Shown: positions 56,948 to 64,000 of the stretch, piece by piece
Numbering within the stretch: position 1 is the stretch's first letter
Layout of the letters: each line of letters opens with the position of its first letter
Origin: Williamsia sp. CHRR-6
GTDB lineage: Bacteria; Actinomycetota; Actinomycetes; Mycobacteriales; Mycobacteriaceae
Direction: 5' to 3'
NCBI RefSeq assembly: GCF_018474015.1
Contig: NZ_JAHCSG010000008.1
Location: forward strand, 1 to 64,000
DNA length: 64,000 bases
The notes under the pieces: model-generated
Seen by the model: only the letters and a program-made list of their open reading frames with translations
Database searches by the model: none
Told to the model about the DNA's origin: nothing
Program-made: the position numbers and the translations under genes

Positions 56948-57512
56948 TCACGGGGTCAGCCCGAGCTCTTTGAGGACAGCCCGCGCGGGCGCCTGGTCTT
57001 TGAGGTCGTTTACCTCTAACACGAGCCCGGTGGTGCGGTTCGCGAAGGTCAAGGTCACTTCCGACGTCCCGTCGATCTCGGCGCTACTGCTGGCGTCGGG
57101 TCCTGAGACCGGGGTTTCCATGGACTCCGGAGGCAAGTTCCGCCACCTTCGAAGCCGCCAGTCTGAGGTCGAGGGAGGCGGCGACGCCTGGGCCGACGTT
57201 TGGGAACGAATTCCGATCTACCAAAAGTCTGACATCGACGAGGCTGGAGCACTGGATTTGTGCCACACCTCCTGATGACGTGCTCGGTTGACACATCTGG
57301 GTGGCTAGGCGCAGCTTTTCGGGTAGCGCGGCCAGTATCTGTTCGGCTGTTTCTGGCTGTGGGCTTGCGGAGCTGGGTGGCGCAGCGGTGGTGGTGGTCT
57401 TGTTGCCGCTCGGGGAGAACAGGACCACCGTGCCGACGATCACCGCGACGACGAGAACGGCAGCTGTGGCGAGGACGGTTGTCCGCCGAAACCATGGAGG
57501 GTGTGGTCATCG
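56948..57512 (-). pseudogene. Hsp70-like membrane protein, internally deleted copy
   Basis: Compared with the intact gene at 59243-60952, this copy keeps the promoter, leader and first codons (MTMTTP), then jumps straight to the transmembrane region (PWFRRTTVLATAAVLVVAVI) and the extracytoplasmic domain (AEQILAALPEKLRLATQMCQ). The whole ATPase and substrate-binding portion, about 385 codons, is gone and the join is out of frame. A second frameshift at about 57140 precedes the C-terminus RTTGLVLEVNDLKDQAPARA. The surviving domain has diverged clearly from the intact copy. Confidence 0.85.
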
Positions 57513-57553
57513 TCAGCTGTGTTCCTGGTCGGTGCGTGTGGGCGGACGCGCGA

Positions 57554-57582
57554 ACTGTACCCGGCCCATCAGCCCCTGTCTC
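57554..57582 (-). promoter_or_regulatory. Shared promoter, copy 1 (deleted Hsp70 gene)
   Basis: Minus strand GAGACA (57582-57577), 17-bp spacer, TACAGT (57559-57554), within CGAACGAGACAG ... GGGTACAGT. The same arrangement with identical spacing is found at 60996-61024 and 63797-63825. Confidence 0.65.
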
Positions 57583-57766
57583 GTTCGGACGCACAGGGAT
57601 TCTACGAGCGAGCACGGGAAAGACGCGTGGACTGCCGCGTGGCAGCTGAACTCCGCTGTTCGCGGAGACTCGGCCGGAATATCGACGTGCCGTACGTCCG
57701 ACAAGCGGGGTGGTCGCGACGACGGGTATAGTGCTCGCAGCCTGCACACCACAAGGAGTACATCTA

Positions 57767-58975
57767 ATGCCACTGCCTAAAATGTATGTGTCATTTTTGG
57801 TCGGTGTGATCACAACGCTCTGTCTGGCGTCGTGTTCTTCTGGAGAGACCGGTACCGCGCGTTCTCAGCCATCATCGGGCACGCCGTCGGTCAACCTCGC
57901 AGCGTTGGACACCGGTTCCTTCGCGACCTCTCCGCGAAGAGAATTCGGCACCGCTACCAAGACCGACATCAGTGATGTCGAGAGCCAACGAATGGCCGAG
58001 TTCGTGACTCTTCCGTTTGAGATCGACCCCACTTTCACTAGTGGGGGGCGCCCCATCGGAACGATCAGTGGAACGCCGCGATTGTTCGTCGACGGCGCGG
58101 CAAAGGGAGTCAAGGTCTTGACTGACAACTCGATCCTTGCCGCATTTTTCACTACTGCGCGGCGTCCAGGGTTCGACAACAACAATGGTCCTGCAAGCGT
58201 CACGCACGCGGTATTGAGGTTCCGTGATGCGGCCTCCGCAAGAACGGCGGCCCAGGGTCTCTTGCAGGAGGAGTTGTCAAGGCTCAAGGGGACCAAGCCG
58301 GACACGCCGCCAGAACTGCCGCAGTCTTTCGTTCTGTGGTCAGACACGGTGACCGAGGTGATCACCCCGCACGATGATTACGTCCTGATGGATCGGTTTT
58401 TTGCTCCGACTGATCAACACAAAGCGGCTTACGGTCTGGCCATCAAGTCGCTCTCACTGCAAAAACCCTTGATCGACAAATTCCCGAAGACCAGACCTGC
58501 GGTGAACGCAACTATCAAGATCGATCAGAACAAGATCCTTTTGTACGCGCTGGAAAGTCCCGACGCCTCAGGCAACGGTGGGCTCGCGCCCGCGGTGTAC
58601 GGACCGCGTGGTACCGCACACGTTTCGATCGGACCGGCGCGCACCCTCCAGGTGCTCACGGATGCGGGCTCGACCCACAACGCGTATTGGCTGACACAGG
58701 TCTATCGGGCGGCTACCGCTGACAAGGCGTCGACATTGGTAGCGGAGTTCGGCAGGATCCTGATCGACGCAGGCTTCGCGCCCGCGGATCCTCCTAAAGG
58801 GCTCCCGATGGCGAAGTGTTTCTCGCGGGACGGAGACATAGGCAAAGGTGACGATTGTCTCGTTCAGGTTGGACGCTACGTCGGCGAGAGCGGCGACCAG
58901 GATGCAACGATAACCCGCCAGCAGATTTCTGCGCAGTACAAGATCCTTACCCAAGCCGACCAGAACGCTAACTGA
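57767..58975 (+). CDS. Lipoprotein of a repeated family (DUF7373-like), copy 1
   Basis: 402 residues from ATG 57767, ribosome binding site AAGGAG. Lipobox LCLASCSS gives a lipid-anchored Cys near residue 21. The mature part shares with the two other copies: LDTGSFAT, ESQRMAEF, APAVYGPRGTAH, VYRAATADKAS, and a C-terminal signature with two cysteines (CFSRDGDIGKGDDCLVQVGR-Y) then RQQISAQYKILTQADQN. The family name DUF7373 is from memory. Divergent from the deleted Hsp70 copy. -10-like TATAGT at 57727-57732. Lower GC than its paralogues. Confidence 0.8.
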   Translation: MPLPKMYVSFLVGVITTLCLASCSSGETGTARSQPSSGTPSVNLAALDTGSFATSPRREFGTATKTDISDVESQRMAEFVTLPFEIDPTFTSGGRPIGTISGTPRLFVDGAAKGVKVLTDNSILAAFFTTARRPGFDNNNGPASVTHAVLRFRDAASARTAAQGLLQEELSRLKGTKPDTPPELPQSFVLWSDTVTEVITPHDDYVLMDRFFAPTDQHKAAYGLAIKSLSLQKPLIDKFPKTRPAVNATIKIDQNKILLYALESPDASGNGGLAPAVYGPRGTAHVSIGPARTLQVLTDAGSTHNAYWLTQVYRAATADKASTLVAEFGRILIDAGFAPADPPKGLPMAKCFSRDGDIGKGDDCLVQVGRYVGESGDQDATITRQQISAQYKILTQADQNAN

Positions 58976-59242
58976 GCTCCGCAACCGGAGTTCGGAAAAT
59001 CGACCCAATCCGACAGTTCGGACCCCAGTGGTCCGCGTTCGAAGTTGTTGGGCGGTTCGCTTTCTTGAGGATCTGCTCTGCGGTGTTGGTCCAGGCGACC
59101 GGCTGGGCGCGAGGGGTCCAGCCGACCCCGCACCCTGGACCGGGACCGATTGATCACGGTGACCTTGACGCCGCACGAAGTGAGATCAACGCTCACACTG
59201 CGCTGGACGGGGTGTGCAGTTCTGCCGACATGTGACGTTCGG

Positions 59243-60952
59243 TCACGGGTTCAGCCCGAGCTCTGTGAGGACAGCTCGAGCCGACGCCTCGTCCTTGAGG
59301 CCGCCCACCGAGAAGGTCAATCCGGTGCTGCGGTTGGCGTAGTACACGGTGATGTAGCTGGTCCCCTGGATGGAGGATCCACTGTTGTCGTCGGAGCCTG
59401 GGGTATAGGTGCCGAAGATCCCGTCGGTCATGTCCTGGAGTCGTGTGCGGGTATTCGCGTCGTCGAGTGATGCCAGGACCGTGGGGCCTGAGCTCTCATC
59501 GAGAGTCCGGTTGGCGAACAAGCCGAGCGTGGCGCTCGATCCGCACTGGAGCTGAGCTACCTTGGCGATGCCAGTGGTGGACAACTGGCACCGGCGGGTG
59601 GCTAGGCGCAGTTTTTCGGGTAGTGCGGCCAGTATCTGTTCGGCGGTTGCTGACCGTGGGCTTGCCGAGCTGGGTGGCGGTGCAGCGGTGGTGGTCTTGT
59701 TGCCGCTCGAGGAGAACAGGACCACCGTGCCGACGGTCACCGCGACGACGAGTACGGCAGCTGTGGCGAGGACGGGTGTCCGCCGAAACCATGGCGTGGC
59801 GGTTGTCTCGGTCGCGGTAGTGCGGTTGGTGGCTGACCAGCGGTCGGTGGAGTCGGTGAACACCGGCGCGACGTTTGCCGGTCGGAAACGGCGAAGTGCT
59901 CCGCGAGCCACCACGGTTTTCGGGTCGTCGAGGGTGGCGACTGGTCCGATGGGTTGAAGTACCTCGTGTATCAGTGGGATTCGTGAACTGCCGCCGGTGA
60001 GGTAGAGGGCGTCGAGGGTACGCCCGGTCTGGTCGGCGTCGGCGAGTGTGGCTAGTAGCAGGTCGCGGCCGGACTCGACTGCGGGTCGGATGATCTCGTC
60101 GAATTCGCTTCTGGTGATCTGCAGTGTCTCCTGTTGGCCGGCCGCTGCCGCGGTGATGGTGGCCGATGGGGTGTCGGACAGCAGCTCTTTGGCCCGCTGG
60201 ATGGATTCGTCGAGTGCGATCTGGGCGCTTGCGTGCTGGTCGGAGTTCAAGGCCGACAACAGTGCTGGGTTGCGGGCAGCGAGTTGGCCGTCCACCCAGC
60301 GTCGCACGGCGGCATCGAAGTTCTTGCCGCCCAGGGAGTTGTCGCCGCGCGCAGCGGTCACGTCGAAACTGCCGTCGGGTGCACTACGGAGTACTGCGAC
60401 GTCGAGGGTGCCGCCGCCGAAGTCGAACACGCAGACCGTGGAATTGGCTGGAAGATGTTGTGCACCTGCGTAGTACGCGGCCGCGGCGCGCGGCTCGGAG
60501 ATGGTTGAGATGGTGTCGGACGCGACGCCGGCCCGGGTTGTCGCCTCGATGAGTACGTTCACCTGGGCGGGTGTCCACGCTTCGGGGTGGGTGAGCACCA
60601 CCGATGCCGGTGGTTGGCCGGCGTGTGCGTTGGTGGCGCGGGTGATCACCTGTCGCATCACCGCGGAGATCGGTAGCCACGTCGGTGCCGGGCTCCCGTC
60701 GATGATCACCGACGGCTGGCCGACCAGCCGCTTGGGTGAGGGGATGAAGTGCCATGGGTCGCGGTGGGCTTCGTTGGCGGCATGGTCGCCGACCGCGATG
60801 CGGTCGGGTCCGGTCATGTGGACACCCGAGGGCATCAGGTTGCCTGCATGCGACAGCGCCAGAGTCTCCACCGCGCCACTGACCGGGGCGGTGTGGGCGG
60901 CGGCGGTGTTCGAGGTACCGAAGTCGATGCTCAGGTGCCAGGGTGTGGTCAT
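59243..60952 (-). CDS. Membrane-anchored Hsp70-like ATPase with extracytoplasmic domain
   Basis: 569 residues from ATG 60952. Residues 1-360 form an actin/Hsp70 ATPase: phosphate-1 LSIDFGTSNTAAAH, phosphate-2 VCVFDFGGGTLDVAVL (177-182), adenosine loop LYLTGGSSRIPLI (~320). No canonical Hsp70 beta-sandwich substrate domain follows; instead a linker, one transmembrane helix (VLATAAVLVVAVTVGTVVLF, ~393-413), a Thr/Pro-rich stalk and a 140-residue external domain with two cysteines (RRCQLSTTG, LQCGSS). Topology suggests it couples cytosolic ATP binding to an envelope partner, perhaps the neighbouring lipoproteins. Its own promoter (60996-61024) is shared with two neighbours. Confidence 0.85.
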   Translation of the reverse strand: MTTPWHLSIDFGTSNTAAAHTAPVSGAVETLALSHAGNLMPSGVHMTGPDRIAVGDHAANEAHRDPWHFIPSPKRLVGQPSVIIDGSPAPTWLPISAVMRQVITRATNAHAGQPPASVVLTHPEAWTPAQVNVLIEATTRAGVASDTISTISEPRAAAAYYAGAQHLPANSTVCVFDFGGGTLDVAVLRSAPDGSFDVTAARGDNSLGGKNFDAAVRRWVDGQLAARNPALLSALNSDQHASAQIALDESIQRAKELLSDTPSATITAAAAGQQETLQITRSEFDEIIRPAVESGRDLLLATLADADQTGRTLDALYLTGGSSRIPLIHEVLQPIGPVATLDDPKTVVARGALRRFRPANVAPVFTDSTDRWSATNRTTATETTATPWFRRTPVLATAAVLVVAVTVGTVVLFSSSGNKTTTAAPPPSSASPRSATAEQILAALPEKLRLATRRCQLSTTGIAKVAQLQCGSSATLGLFANRTLDESSGPTVLASLDDANTRTRLQDMTDGIFGTYTPGSDDNSGSSIQGTSYITVYYANRSTGLTFSVGGLKDEASARAVLTELGLNP

Positions 60953-60995
60953 CGTCAGCTGTGTTCCTGGTCGGTGCGTGTGGGCGAACGCGCGA

Positions 60996-61024
60996 ACTGT
61001 ACCCGGCCCATCAGCCCCTGTCTC
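60996..61024 (-). promoter_or_regulatory. Shared promoter, copy 2 (Hsp70 gene)
   Basis: GAGACA (61024-61019), 17-bp spacer, TACAGT (61001-60996) on the minus strand; nearly identical to copy 1 over about 90 bp, as expected for a duplicated upstream region. Confidence 0.65.
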
Positions 61025-61113
61025 GTTCGAGCGCACGGCAGGGGTACACACGCCACCGACTGGTCGCCGGCGGTTATGTTTGCTGGGCTGATGCATGAGA
61101 AGGAGTTCATCTG

Positions 61114-61176
61114 ATGCGTTCGGTCAACGTGGCCACTGTGGCTGTCGGCGTGGTCATCACGCTCGGTGCCAACTGA
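61114..61176 (+). pseudogene. Lipoprotein start remnant
   Basis: A 20-codon frame MRSVNVATVAVGVVITLGAN preceded by AAGGAGTTCATCTG, almost the same leader as the lipoprotein at 57767 (AAGGAGTACATCTA). It is the signal-peptide beginning of a lipoprotein gene that ends before its lipobox; the body is missing. It is divergent from the intact Hsp70 gene, exactly as the intact lipoprotein is divergent from the deleted Hsp70. Confidence 0.65.
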
Positions 61177-61203
61177 CACGTTGGGTCCGGCGTCGCGCGC
61201 AGT

Positions 61204-62448
61204 TCAGCTGTGATTTTGGTCGGCTTTGAGCAGGATCTTGTACTGCGCCGAGATCATCTGGCGCGTCGTGACGGCAGATCTGTCGGTGGCGACTCCGAGG
61301 TAGCGACCGACCTGAACCCAACACTCGTACTGCGGGCCGATCACGGTGTCACGACTCAGACACCTGGCGACGGGCAGGCCGACGGGGGGTGAGGTCACTC
61401 GAATGGTGGCCGATGGGTTCGGCATCTGGGTGGTCATGACCCGACTCGCCCCCGCCGCCGTGGCCGATCGGAAAACGGTGGTCTTCCACACGGCGATGTG
61501 GTCGGTTCCGGTGTCGACGAACAGTTTCCGGACCGCGGGCTGGTCGTCCCCGGCGAAATGGGATGCCCCGGTCGGCCCGTACACCGCCCGTGTGGTGCCC
61601 GCGCGGTTTGCGCTGTCGGCGTCAGGAATGGTGTAGATGAGGATGGAGTCGCTGTCCACCGGCAGCTGTGCATTCGGCCCGCGTGCAAGCGCCGGGAACT
61701 TCTTGATCTCCGTGATCTGCGCTGCCGTGGCCTTGGTCAACAACGGCGCCAGCTTGGATTCCTGGTCTGGCTCGCCGAGAGTGCGGGCGAATATCACGAA
61801 GACTCCCGACGGAGTCGCCGACAGCAGAGCCGGCCCACCCGATACCGATCGGGCCATGCGGGCGGCGAATGCCACGCCCGGTACTGCGACCGGTCGTTGC
61901 ACCTCGTCTGCGGGGGCGGCTGTCGAGTCGGCGACCACCGTGTCGATGGCCTTCTTCGCGGCAGCAGCAGCATCCTGCGGGGTGATGAAGCGAGCCACCA
62001 TGAGCGTCAACGAGAGTTTGGGGTAGGTCTTGCCGGCGGTGCCGGGACTGCCTGCTGCTGCCGTGAATCCCCCGAGCGTCGTCTTCAGCAGATCGGTGTA
62101 CGCGCGCTTGGATCCGAGGACGGCTTCGGCTGTCGCGGGCATCGTCCCGGTGGGCTCGTTGTAGTCCCTGAGCTCAGGGTCGACGTCGGCGGGCAGGATG
62201 ATGAACTCGGCCATCCGCTGTTCTTCTACTCGGATCAGCTCAGCATCGGGTGTACTCGAGGTCACCGGAGGAAACGGGGGCGAGGGGTCGGTCTGAAAGG
62301 TGCCGGTGTCCAAAGCCTTCAGGTTCACCAGGTCGCCGGGTCGTGGCTTGGCGGAGCCGCCGACGCTGTTGGCGCATCCGACCACGGTCAGGATGCAGGC
62401 CAGGCCCAGTGCGATGTAGCGGGCGAGCCGGACGGGCCGGCTTGTCAT
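61204..62448 (-). CDS. Lipoprotein of a repeated family (DUF7373-like), copy 2
   Basis: 414 residues from ATG 62448 (a GTG three codons earlier is possible). Lipobox LTVVGCAN. Shared blocks: LKALDTGTFQ, EEQRMAEFIILPADVDPELR, RAVYGPTGASHF, VFRSATAAGAS, CLSRDTVIGPQYECWVQVGR-YLG and RQMISAQYKILLKADQN. Sequence is the most divergent of the three. 60 bp downstream of copy 3 and on the same strand, so probably in one transcript from the promoter at 63797. Confidence 0.8.
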   Translation of the reverse strand: MTSRPVRLARYIALGLACILTVVGCANSVGGSAKPRPGDLVNLKALDTGTFQTDPSPPFPPVTSSTPDAELIRVEEQRMAEFIILPADVDPELRDYNEPTGTMPATAEAVLGSKRAYTDLLKTTLGGFTAAAGSPGTAGKTYPKLSLTLMVARFITPQDAAAAAKKAIDTVVADSTAAPADEVQRPVAVPGVAFAARMARSVSGGPALLSATPSGVFVIFARTLGEPDQESKLAPLLTKATAAQITEIKKFPALARGPNAQLPVDSDSILIYTIPDADSANRAGTTRAVYGPTGASHFAGDDQPAVRKLFVDTGTDHIAVWKTTVFRSATAAGASRVMTTQMPNPSATIRVTSPPVGLPVARCLSRDTVIGPQYECWVQVGRYLGVATDRSAVTTRQMISAQYKILLKADQNHS

Positions 62449-62508
62449 GGTTGTCACGAGAATGTGATGCGGCCCGAGAACGCGATGTTCCCGCGACGTG
62501 GTCGGAGC

Positions 62509-63756
62509 TCACTGCGCACTTTGGTCGGCCTGGGTGAGGATTCGGTATTGCGCCGAGATCTGCTGATGAACGTCGTCGACTTTCTTCGCCGTGGCCTCGC
62601 CGACATAACGCCCCACCTGTACGCGGCAGCTGTAGTCGCTGCTGACGGAATTCACCTTCGCCAGGCAGGTGGCGGCCGACAGGCCCGCCGGAGAAGACGT
62701 TGGCCGGTACCCGCCGTCGGTTTCGATTCGCACCAGTCCGTCCTTCAAGACCTTCGCCTTGTCGGCCGTGGTCGCTCGATAGACGTTGGTCAGGCCGATG
62801 GCGTTGTGGTCAGACCCTGCGGCGGTCAGCAGCTCGGACACCCGCTGCGAGTTGTCGATCAGATGGGCAATGCCGCGCGGACCGAACACCGCAGGGACCA
62901 GACCGACGGTGGTGACTTTGGGATCACGCAACGTGTAGATCAGGATCTTGTTCTGATCGAGCTGGATCTGCGAGTTCGCACCCAGCGGGGTCTGCGGGAA
63001 CCGGGCGATCAATGGTTTCTGGAGTTCGAGGGAGCGCTTGGCCCAGGCGGTGATCTGCTCGGCTGGTACCGGCGGGTCGGTGGGCGCGTTGAACTGGTCG
63101 ATCAGCAGGTAGTCCCGGAACGGCGTGAACACCTGGGTGAGGCCGGATCGTCGCAACACTCGGCTGTCGGGGAGGGCGGGCACCGCCACCTCGGTCCAGG
63201 CCCCTGCCGACGTGGTGGTGGCGAGCACCGACCGGGCCAGTGCGTCGCTCGCCTGCCGAGCCCCGGCCGGGTCGCGGAATCGGAAAACTGCATGCGTCAC
63301 ACCGGTGCTCGCCCCTCCGGGCGTGGCTTTGTTGCTGCCGGAGCTGAGGAACCCCGCCACCACCCGGTTGTCCTTGAAGACTTGAACGCTGGCTTTGTTG
63401 CGGAACATCGCAGGCAGGGAGCGGACGGTCCCGGCCGGGAAACCGGTCTCAGTGAAGATCGGGTCGATCTCCTGGATGAGGATGGTGAACTCGGCCATCC
63501 GTTGGCTCTCGATGACGTCGCGAGTGTCGGCGGGCGCAAACCCGAACGCGGGCTGGGCGGTGGTGGCGTACGAGCCGGTGTCGAGCGCTCCCGGATCCGA
63601 TGCCGACGAGCCCGACCCCGCCGAGCCCGACCCCGCCGAGTTGGAAGCCGAGGCCGGACGGGCCGAGTCCGATGAGTCGGACGAACACGCAGTCGCTGCG
63701 CTGATCGCTGCGACGAGCACCAGCAGGCCGGCTGTGCGCGGGAGAGGCGATCGCAT
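62509..63756 (-). CDS. Lipoprotein of a repeated family (DUF7373-like), copy 3
   Basis: 415 residues from ATG 63756, ribosome binding site AGGAGCTC. Lipobox AISAATACSS, then a Ser/Gly/Ala-rich linker (SASNSAGSGSAGSGSSASD). Shared blocks GALDTGSYAT, ESQRMAEFTILIQEIDPIFT, VPAVFGPRGIAHL, NVYRATTADKAKV, CLAKVNSVSSDYSCRVQVGR-Y and HQQISAQYRILTQADQS. Closer to copy 1 than to copy 2. Anchored on the outer face of the membrane; role unknown. Confidence 0.82.
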   Translation of the reverse strand: MRSPLPRTAGLLVLVAAISAATACSSDSSDSARPASASNSAGSGSAGSGSSASDPGALDTGSYATTAQPAFGFAPADTRDVIESQRMAEFTILIQEIDPIFTETGFPAGTVRSLPAMFRNKASVQVFKDNRVVAGFLSSGSNKATPGGASTGVTHAVFRFRDPAGARQASDALARSVLATTTSAGAWTEVAVPALPDSRVLRRSGLTQVFTPFRDYLLIDQFNAPTDPPVPAEQITAWAKRSLELQKPLIARFPQTPLGANSQIQLDQNKILIYTLRDPKVTTVGLVPAVFGPRGIAHLIDNSQRVSELLTAAGSDHNAIGLTNVYRATTADKAKVLKDGLVRIETDGGYRPTSSPAGLSAATCLAKVNSVSSDYSCRVQVGRYVGEATAKKVDDVHQQISAQYRILTQADQSAQ

Positions 63757-63796
63757 TGGTGAGCTCCTGTCGTGGGGAGGCTTTACGAACGTGCAG

Positions 63797-63825
63797 ACTG
63801 TACCCGCGGGCACGGTTGCTGTCTC
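63797..63825 (-). promoter_or_regulatory. Shared promoter, copy 3 (lipoprotein operon)
   Basis: GAGACA (63825-63820), 17-bp spacer, TACAGT (63802-63797), again inside CGAACGAGACAG and GGGTACAGT. The spacer sequence differs from copies 1 and 2, so the hexamers and the CGAAC extension are conserved by function rather than simple recent copying. Confidence 0.65.
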
Positions 63826-63987
63826 GTTCGCACGTACGGGCACGTCGCGGCCGGTGGCGGGACATCGAAGCGCGGGAACATCGAGGCGTCCGACCGCATC
63901 AGAGACACCGGAACGTGCCGACGATAAGTACGCTCCGAGCTGACGACGAGCAGCTGCGCAGCCCGCGACGGCGAAGACAGGAGGACC

Positions 63988-64000
63988 GTGACCGAGCAGA
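63988..64000 (+). CDS. Start of a gene running off the right edge
   Basis: AGGAGGACC precedes GTG ACC GAG CAG, a convincing ribosome binding site and start codon. Only four codons are in the window, so the product cannot be named. Confidence 0.5.

Overview
The window is high-GC actinobacterial DNA. It contains a purC ... purS-purQ block with a DUF2334 gene and an M18 aminopeptidase, 13E12-family (DUF222/HNH) genes with LexA-type boxes, ClpC, a FadE5-type acyl-CoA dehydrogenase, a Cfp30B-like VOC protein and repeated lipoprotein/Hsp70 genes. Together these point to the Mycobacteriales; a Gordonia-like genus is my best guess, inferred from gene content alone.

Layout. 0-6 kb: partial 13E12 gene, a glycolipid-binding-domain protein, a DHFR-family reductase, purC overlapping oligopeptidase B, and a DUF559/AbiEi-type protein bracketed by 22-bp tandem repeats. 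6-17.8 kb is an accessory island: an Imm49-like gene cut by a complete IS3-family element; a broken aldehyde dehydrogenase; a tightly overlapping operon (thioesterase, Baeyer-Villiger-type monooxygenase, SDR, a hydrolase/SMP-30 fusion, SDR); a frameshifted PucR regulator; a VapC toxin whose VapB is truncated; an IS21 remnant; and another 22-bp repeat array. 17.8-21.4 kb is housekeeping (glutathione peroxidase, DUF2334, purS, purQ, M18 aminopeptidase). 21.4-26.3 kb is a P450 oxidation cluster (TetR, SCP2, P450, SDR, ALDH, 3Fe-4S ferredoxin). 26.3-36.5 kb holds a secreted lipase, an SGNH hydrolase, a membrane acyltransferase, a divergent HxlR/NmrA pair, clpC, an MDR oxidoreductase and a DsbA/FrnE-like protein.

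36.8-43.5 kb is rearranged. A 749-bp piece of the acyl-CoA dehydrogenase gene has been copied and joined to a truncated YCII gene, next to a second FrnE paralogue. A cassette encoding an SdpB-like membrane protein, a 61-residue cationic peptide and an SdpI-like immunity protein lies between the N- and C-terminal remnants of a 13E12 gene, and an SOS-like box stands at its upstream edge. 43.5-47 kb carries four related small membrane proteins, an iron-type alcohol dehydrogenase and a DUF6924-like protein. 47-51.9 kb is an N-acetylglucosamine module (nagB, nagA, EIIC; divergent EIIB and EIIA; GntR regulator) with two dre-like operators. 52-55.3 kb has a 41-residue membrane peptide, a VOC protein, a GAF-EAL protein and CysQ.

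55.3-64 kb is a repeat-built surface or stress locus: two Asp-rich DTDGDG-repeat proteins sharing about 406 bp, and a duplicated divergent Hsp70/lipoprotein pair in which one copy has lost the Hsp70 and the other the lipoprotein. Two more paralogous lipoproteins follow. Three copies of the same promoter (GAGACA, 17 bp, TACAGT) drive these units. The best candidates for undescribed systems are this Hsp70-lipoprotein locus and the sdp-like cassette. No tRNA, rRNA or CRISPR array was seen.
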